Source: a virus. From it: DNA of 47,351 nucleotides. Where the stretch lies: IMG/VR virus record IMGVR_UViG_3300046529_000371, positions 1 through 47,351 of that record. The stretch is one strand, 5' to 3'. The position numbers and the translations under genes are program-made. The notes beneath the pieces are model-generated. The model ran no database searches and had not been told where the DNA came from. It was given only the letters and a program-made list of their open reading frames with translations. Shown in pieces: positions 44,953-47,351 of the stretch (the first letter of the stretch is position 1; each line of letters opens with the position of its first letter).

Positions 44953-45816
44953 TTAGGTCGCAGAACCGTCGCCGACGTAGAACAGGCGCTTGGTCACGCT
45001 GTCCGGGTAGGCGTTGAAGTCGACGGGGAACAGGCGCTCCTGGTCGACCTTGAACGAGAACTGCATCGCGCCGGGGGTGTTGGCCAGCGGCATGACGAAG
45101 TCGTCCGAGTGGTCCTCGTCGTCGTTCGCGATCGGATGCAGAACCAGCATCTTCGCGGTCGACAGCAGCGAGATGCCGATGCCGTTCGGGACGTCGACGC
45201 GGATCTTGGTCGCAGCTACGCCACCGGTCAGGGTCGCGCCGGAGACGGTGCAGTTCGCGCCGGTCACGAAGGTCTTGGCCAGCGTGTAGGCGTTGGACCA
45301 GACACCGACGGTGTCGGCGGTCAGCGTGACGACGCCGGCTGCGGCGGAGGCCGACAGGTTCACGACGCGATCGTCGATCGAGGCGTTGATTGCGGCCGCG
45401 AGCGAGGAAGCGCAGATCGCAATGGTTGCGCCGATCGCCATGTCGCTACCGGTCACGGGCAGCGTCTTGAACGTAAAGTCCTTGCCGTTGACGGTGACCT
45501 TGTCGCCGTCGACCGGGGGAGCAGTCACGAACGTAACAGTGCCGGTGCCCTTGGTGCCGCCGGTCTGGACCTTGGTCGCACCGGGCATGATCGCGACCAG
45601 GTTGTCCAGGGTCGTTTCCGCCAGCGGAACCTTGGCCGAGCAGGTGCGGCCCATGATGTATTCGTTGATCTCGGACTGACCGAACTGGTCGACCATGACC
45701 TTCTTCGTCTGGGTGGCAACCGTGACTTCGACGCCGCCCTGGGTATAGCCCAGGTCAACGCCGCCGAAGATCACCGAGCACACGCCCAGCTTAACGTTTT
45801 GGGTATTCGACGGCAT
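44953..45816 (-). CDS. Major tail (tube) protein with an inserted domain
   Basis: 287 residues. N-terminal part (VKLGVCSVIFGGVDLGYTQGGVEVTVATQTKKVMVDQFGQSEINEYIMGRTCSAKVPLAETTLDNLVAIMPGA in part) is typical of siphophage tail tube proteins, and the C-terminal part (LLSTAKMLVLHPIANDDED, DFVMPLANTPGAMQFSFKVDQERLFPVDFNAYPD) returns to that fold. Between them, residues about 85-200 (GTVTFVTAPPVDGDKVTVNGKDFTF ... ASSLAAAINASIDDRVV ... VVTLTADTVG) form an inserted beta domain shared with the protein at 3597-4274, probably exposed on the tail surface. First gene after operator site 15 and followed by a terminator, so likely the most strongly expressed tail gene. Confidence 0.88.
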   Translation of the reverse strand: MPSNTQNVKLGVCSVIFGGVDLGYTQGGVEVTVATQTKKVMVDQFGQSEINEYIMGRTCSAKVPLAETTLDNLVAIMPGATKVQTGGTKGTGTVTFVTAPPVDGDKVTVNGKDFTFKTLPVTGSDMAIGATIAICASSLAAAINASIDDRVVNLSASAAAGVVTLTADTVGVWSNAYTLAKTFVTGANCTVSGATLTGGVAATKIRVDVPNGIGISLLSTAKMLVLHPIANDDEDHSDDFVMPLANTPGAMQFSFKVDQERLFPVDFNAYPDSVTKRLFYVGDGSAT

Positions 45817-45833
45817 AGATCCGATCCCTTTGC

Positions 45834-45875
45834 AAATGACCGCAGAAACTGATGGGCTCTATTCTACGGTCATTT
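45834..45875 (-). promoter_or_regulatory. Stem-loop in the leader of the major tail gene
   Basis: AAATGACCG (45834-45842) and CGGTCATTT (45867-45875) form a perfect 9-bp stem with a 24-base loop in the 5' leader. It may protect the abundant mRNA or tune its translation. Both arms contain the string TGAC also found in the operator, which may be chance. Confidence 0.45.
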
Positions 45876-45886
45876 TGTTTCGCATA

Positions 45887-45904
45887 CAAGTCAGAATTGA
45901 CTTA
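45887..45904. promoter_or_regulatory. Dispersed operator, site 15
   Basis: caagtcagaattgactta: one outer change. It lies just after the endolysin stop, 71 bases upstream of the major tail gene start; the leader stem-loop lies between. Confidence 0.8.
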
Positions 45905-45908
45905 TATA

Positions 45909-46541
45909 TTACGCCGCGAGTTGCTCGAGGCCCTTCTCGAACAACTGGGCCTCGACTTCACGCCGCTTGACCAGGCCATTGCTCCAGAGCCGCTTCATCT
46001 GGCGCAGCAAATGCGGCACCTGGTCGGGGTGGCCGGCCGCGATCGCGTCGCGGATCTGGCGCATCTCGAGCCGGCGGTTCGAGCCGGGCGCGTCAATAAG
46101 CTGAGTGCCACGATTGAAGCAGAGCGAGACCAGCGCGCCCTCGCAATAGGGGCCGAGCTTTTCCAGGCCCGGATAGGTCTTGTTGGTCTTGGCGACCCAG
46201 TTCGGGAGCTCGACCTGCTCGAATTCGGCCAGCGCGGCATCCCAGGGCACGACGACCGAGGAGAGCACGCCGGAGCGAACCAGCGTGTGGGCGCGCTCGC
46301 CCTTGACGCCGACAGCCTGGTGCAGCACCGCGATCATCGCGGCCGGCAGATACGGGCCCCAATCGTGCTCGAGGTCGGCATGCGTGGTGTAGCCGAGGTC
46401 GACGCCGATGCCGATGGTGGCGCCGGAATCGCCCGTCGGCCAGGTCGGCTTCTGGTATTTGGCCTTGTAGAACGGAGCGGAGGTGACCTCCTGCTCGATG
46501 ATCATATTTTCGGCGTCAAGACAGATGAGTTCGGAGGGCAT
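45909..46541 (-). CDS. Endolysin, lysozyme-like muramidase (pesticin/T4-lysozyme-like fold)
   Basis: 210 residues; ATG 46541 follows AAGGAA. The start LDAENMIIEQEVTSAPFYKAKYQKPTWPTGDSGATIGIGVDLGYTT (in part) is the active-site region of phage muramidases related to pesticin: catalytic Glu candidate in EQEVTS (E16/E18), a Asp in GVDLGY (D48) and Thr after it. The later ALVSLCFNRGTQLIDAPGSNRRLEMRQIRDAI (in part) is the conserved second half. No signal peptide or SAR segment, so it needs a holin. Unusually, it lies among tail genes, about 20 kb from the membrane lysis genes. Confidence 0.78.
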   Translation of the reverse strand: MPSELICLDAENMIIEQEVTSAPFYKAKYQKPTWPTGDSGATIGIGVDLGYTTHADLEHDWGPYLPAAMIAVLHQAVGVKGERAHTLVRSGVLSSVVVPWDAALAEFEQVELPNWVAKTNKTYPGLEKLGPYCEGALVSLCFNRGTQLIDAPGSNRRLEMRQIRDAIAAGHPDQVPHLLRQMKRLWSNGLVKRREVEAQLFEKGLEQLAA

Positions 46542-46550
46542 CGGCGTTCC

Positions 46551-46952
46551 TTATCGGGGTTCAACATAGGAGGTGACGAAGTTGAGGGACCACTCCAGGA
46601 CGTTCGCCGGCGTCCAGGGGTAAACGATCGGCAATTGGTCGAGGTAGATGTAGTTGACCTGCATCACGAGCTTGCCGTCGGTGCCGTTGAAGAGGCGCTT
46701 GCCCATCTCGAGGGCCTTGGCGACTGCATCGGCCTTGGTCTTTCCCTCGGCATGCGCTTCCGCGCGCACGATCGCCTGCAGACGACCGCGGTAGTAGCCA
46801 GGCAGACCGGGATCAATCTTGGTGCCGGCGAGCGGGTCTTTCAGCAGAATGCCCTGCTTGACCTCGGCGGGCATGGCATAGACGTAGATGTCTTCTCCGA
46901 TGGTGCCGAGGCCGGCGTCCTGGAGGATCTGAGCGAGGATTTCGAGCTTCAT
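46551..46952 (-). CDS. Tail terminator / minor tail completion protein
   Basis: 133 residues; ATG 46952 overlaps the preceding stop. MKLEILAQILQDAGLGTIGEDIYVYAMPAEVKQGILLKDPLAGTKIDPGLPGYYRGRLQAIVRA (in part) and the late LVMQVNYIYLDQLPIVYPWTPANVLEWSLNFVTSYVEPR are typical of gpU/DUF-type minor capsid or tail terminator proteins located between the gp10-like gene and the major tail gene. It would cap the tail tube at the head-proximal end. Confidence 0.75.
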   Translation of the reverse strand: MKLEILAQILQDAGLGTIGEDIYVYAMPAEVKQGILLKDPLAGTKIDPGLPGYYRGRLQAIVRAEAHAEGKTKADAVAKALEMGKRLFNGTDGKLVMQVNYIYLDQLPIVYPWTPANVLEWSLNFVTSYVEPR

Positions 46953-47351
46953 TTCAGCACCGCTAGTTCGCGAATGATGGCCGCGCTCATTTGCGCGATG
47001 ATCTTGGGCATCTGGTCGTCCACGGCGCGCTCGAGGAACTTCTCGCCGACATACCGTCCGGGATTGGCCGCGCGCTTGGCGAGCGTGCCGGGGCCAGGGC
47101 CGCCTTGACTGCCATCCTTCCGGACCGCGCGCAGCATGCCCTCGTAATTCTCGTGGACCATCATCGCATAGCGATCGACATCGACGCCGCGCACCTCGCC
47201 GCCCACCACGATCTCGACGCGCATTCGACCGCGATCCTCGTAGGACTTCTCCTTATGGATGGCATCCTCGAGGTTATGCTTGTCGACCGGAGCGTTGAGC
47301 TGTGCCTCCTTGACGATCTTGTCGGCGCCGCGGTCCATGATCTTGCGGCCC
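46949..47351 (-). CDS. HK97 gp10-like tail/neck protein (partial at right edge)
   Basis: The frame is open to the right edge; the ATG at 47338 is probably internal because upstream codons (GRKI) are also open. DKIVKEAQLNAPVDKHNLEDAIHKEK is the gp10/HK97-family motif (family: A...APVDTGNLR.SI), followed by VDVDRYAMMVHENYEGML and the late RYVGEKFLERAVDDQMPKI. These proteins act at the head-tail joining region. It overlaps the tail terminator gene by 4 bases. The head genes should lie beyond the edge. Confidence 0.82.
   Translation of the reverse strand, partial: GRKIMDRGADKIVKEAQLNAPVDKHNLEDAIHKEKSYEDRGRMRVEIVVGGEVRGVDVDRYAMMVHENYEGMLRAVRKDGSQGGPGPGTLAKRAANPGRYVGEKFLERAVDDQMPKIIAQMSAAIIRELAVLK

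Noticed and set aside
513-45904. Palindromes as simple intrinsic terminators
   Set aside because: The arms are AT-rich, have no GC stem and no T-run, and true terminators occur separately at 4331-4365 and 44872-44907.
1-47351. CRISPR array
   Set aside because: The dispersed palindromes are single copies kilobases apart at operon heads, without spacer periodicity, and no cas genes are present.
1-47351. Insertion sequence or transposase
   Set aside because: No transposase motif or terminal inverted repeats with target duplications were seen; the resolvase-like helix at 2330 lacks a catalytic serine domain.

Overview
The window looks like part of a temperate siphovirus (lambda-like long flexible tail) that infects an alphaproteobacterium and probably persists as a plasmid, i.e. 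a phage-plasmid. The host group is inferred from the replication initiator: the gene at 1189-2352 is a RepC protein, a family known from repABC and repC-only replicons of Alphaproteobacteria. The DNA is GC-rich throughout. No integrase, portal, terminase, capsid or DNA polymerase gene is visible here, so the phage continues past both edges (left gene and right gene are both cut).

Layout. (1) 1-812: a leftward XRE-family regulator cut by the left edge, and a 464-base control region with several palindromes. (2) 812-3070, rightward: a small ribbon-helix-helix protein, a probable leftward antisense RNA (ctRNA/incA type, with promoter and intrinsic terminator), repC, and one or more small ORFs with a resolvase-like helix and a degenerate NUMOD4/HNH-like domain. 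(3) 3074-3183, leftward: tRNA-Asn(GTT) and the 3' half of a second tRNA-like element. Everything from 3260 to the right edge is leftward. (4) 3260-11895: I78-like inhibitor, a structural protein, then DNA metabolism: coiled-coil protein, ATP-dependent DNA ligase, a Cys-rich protein, a stand-alone WGR-domain protein, primase, DnaB-like helicase, an Hfq/Sm-like protein, an unknown protein, PhoH and an HslV-like Ntn hydrolase. (5) 11956-24598: adsorption and depolymerase genes, including a 1412-residue tailspike with two glycosidase domains, a GH16 enzyme split by a long insertion, a beta-propeller, repeat-rich fibre proteins and a phosphoesterase resembling T5 A1. (6) 24718-26256: lysis membrane genes with overlapping Rz/Rz1 spanins. 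(7) 26331-47351: tail fibre with a duplicated tip module, tandem small paralogues, and the lambda-order tail genes J, I, K, L, M, tape measure, G/GT with a programmed -1 frameshift, major tail protein, endolysin, tail terminator and an HK97-gp10-like protein.

The most striking feature is a network of about sixteen 18-bp palindromes with consensus TAAGTCA-N4-TGACTTA. Almost every leftward operon has exactly one, usually 10-50 bases upstream of its first start codon, and one weaker copy lies between the XRE and RHH genes. None lies close to repC or its antisense RNA. I infer a dispersed operator system, like the phage P1 C1 operators or mycobacteriophage L5 stoperators, by which one repressor silences each lytic operon separately while the replicon stays on. 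The XRE protein is the best candidate repressor; the RHH protein is the alternative. In several copies a -10-like TATACT abuts the palindrome on the coding side, so operator and promoter may be one unit.
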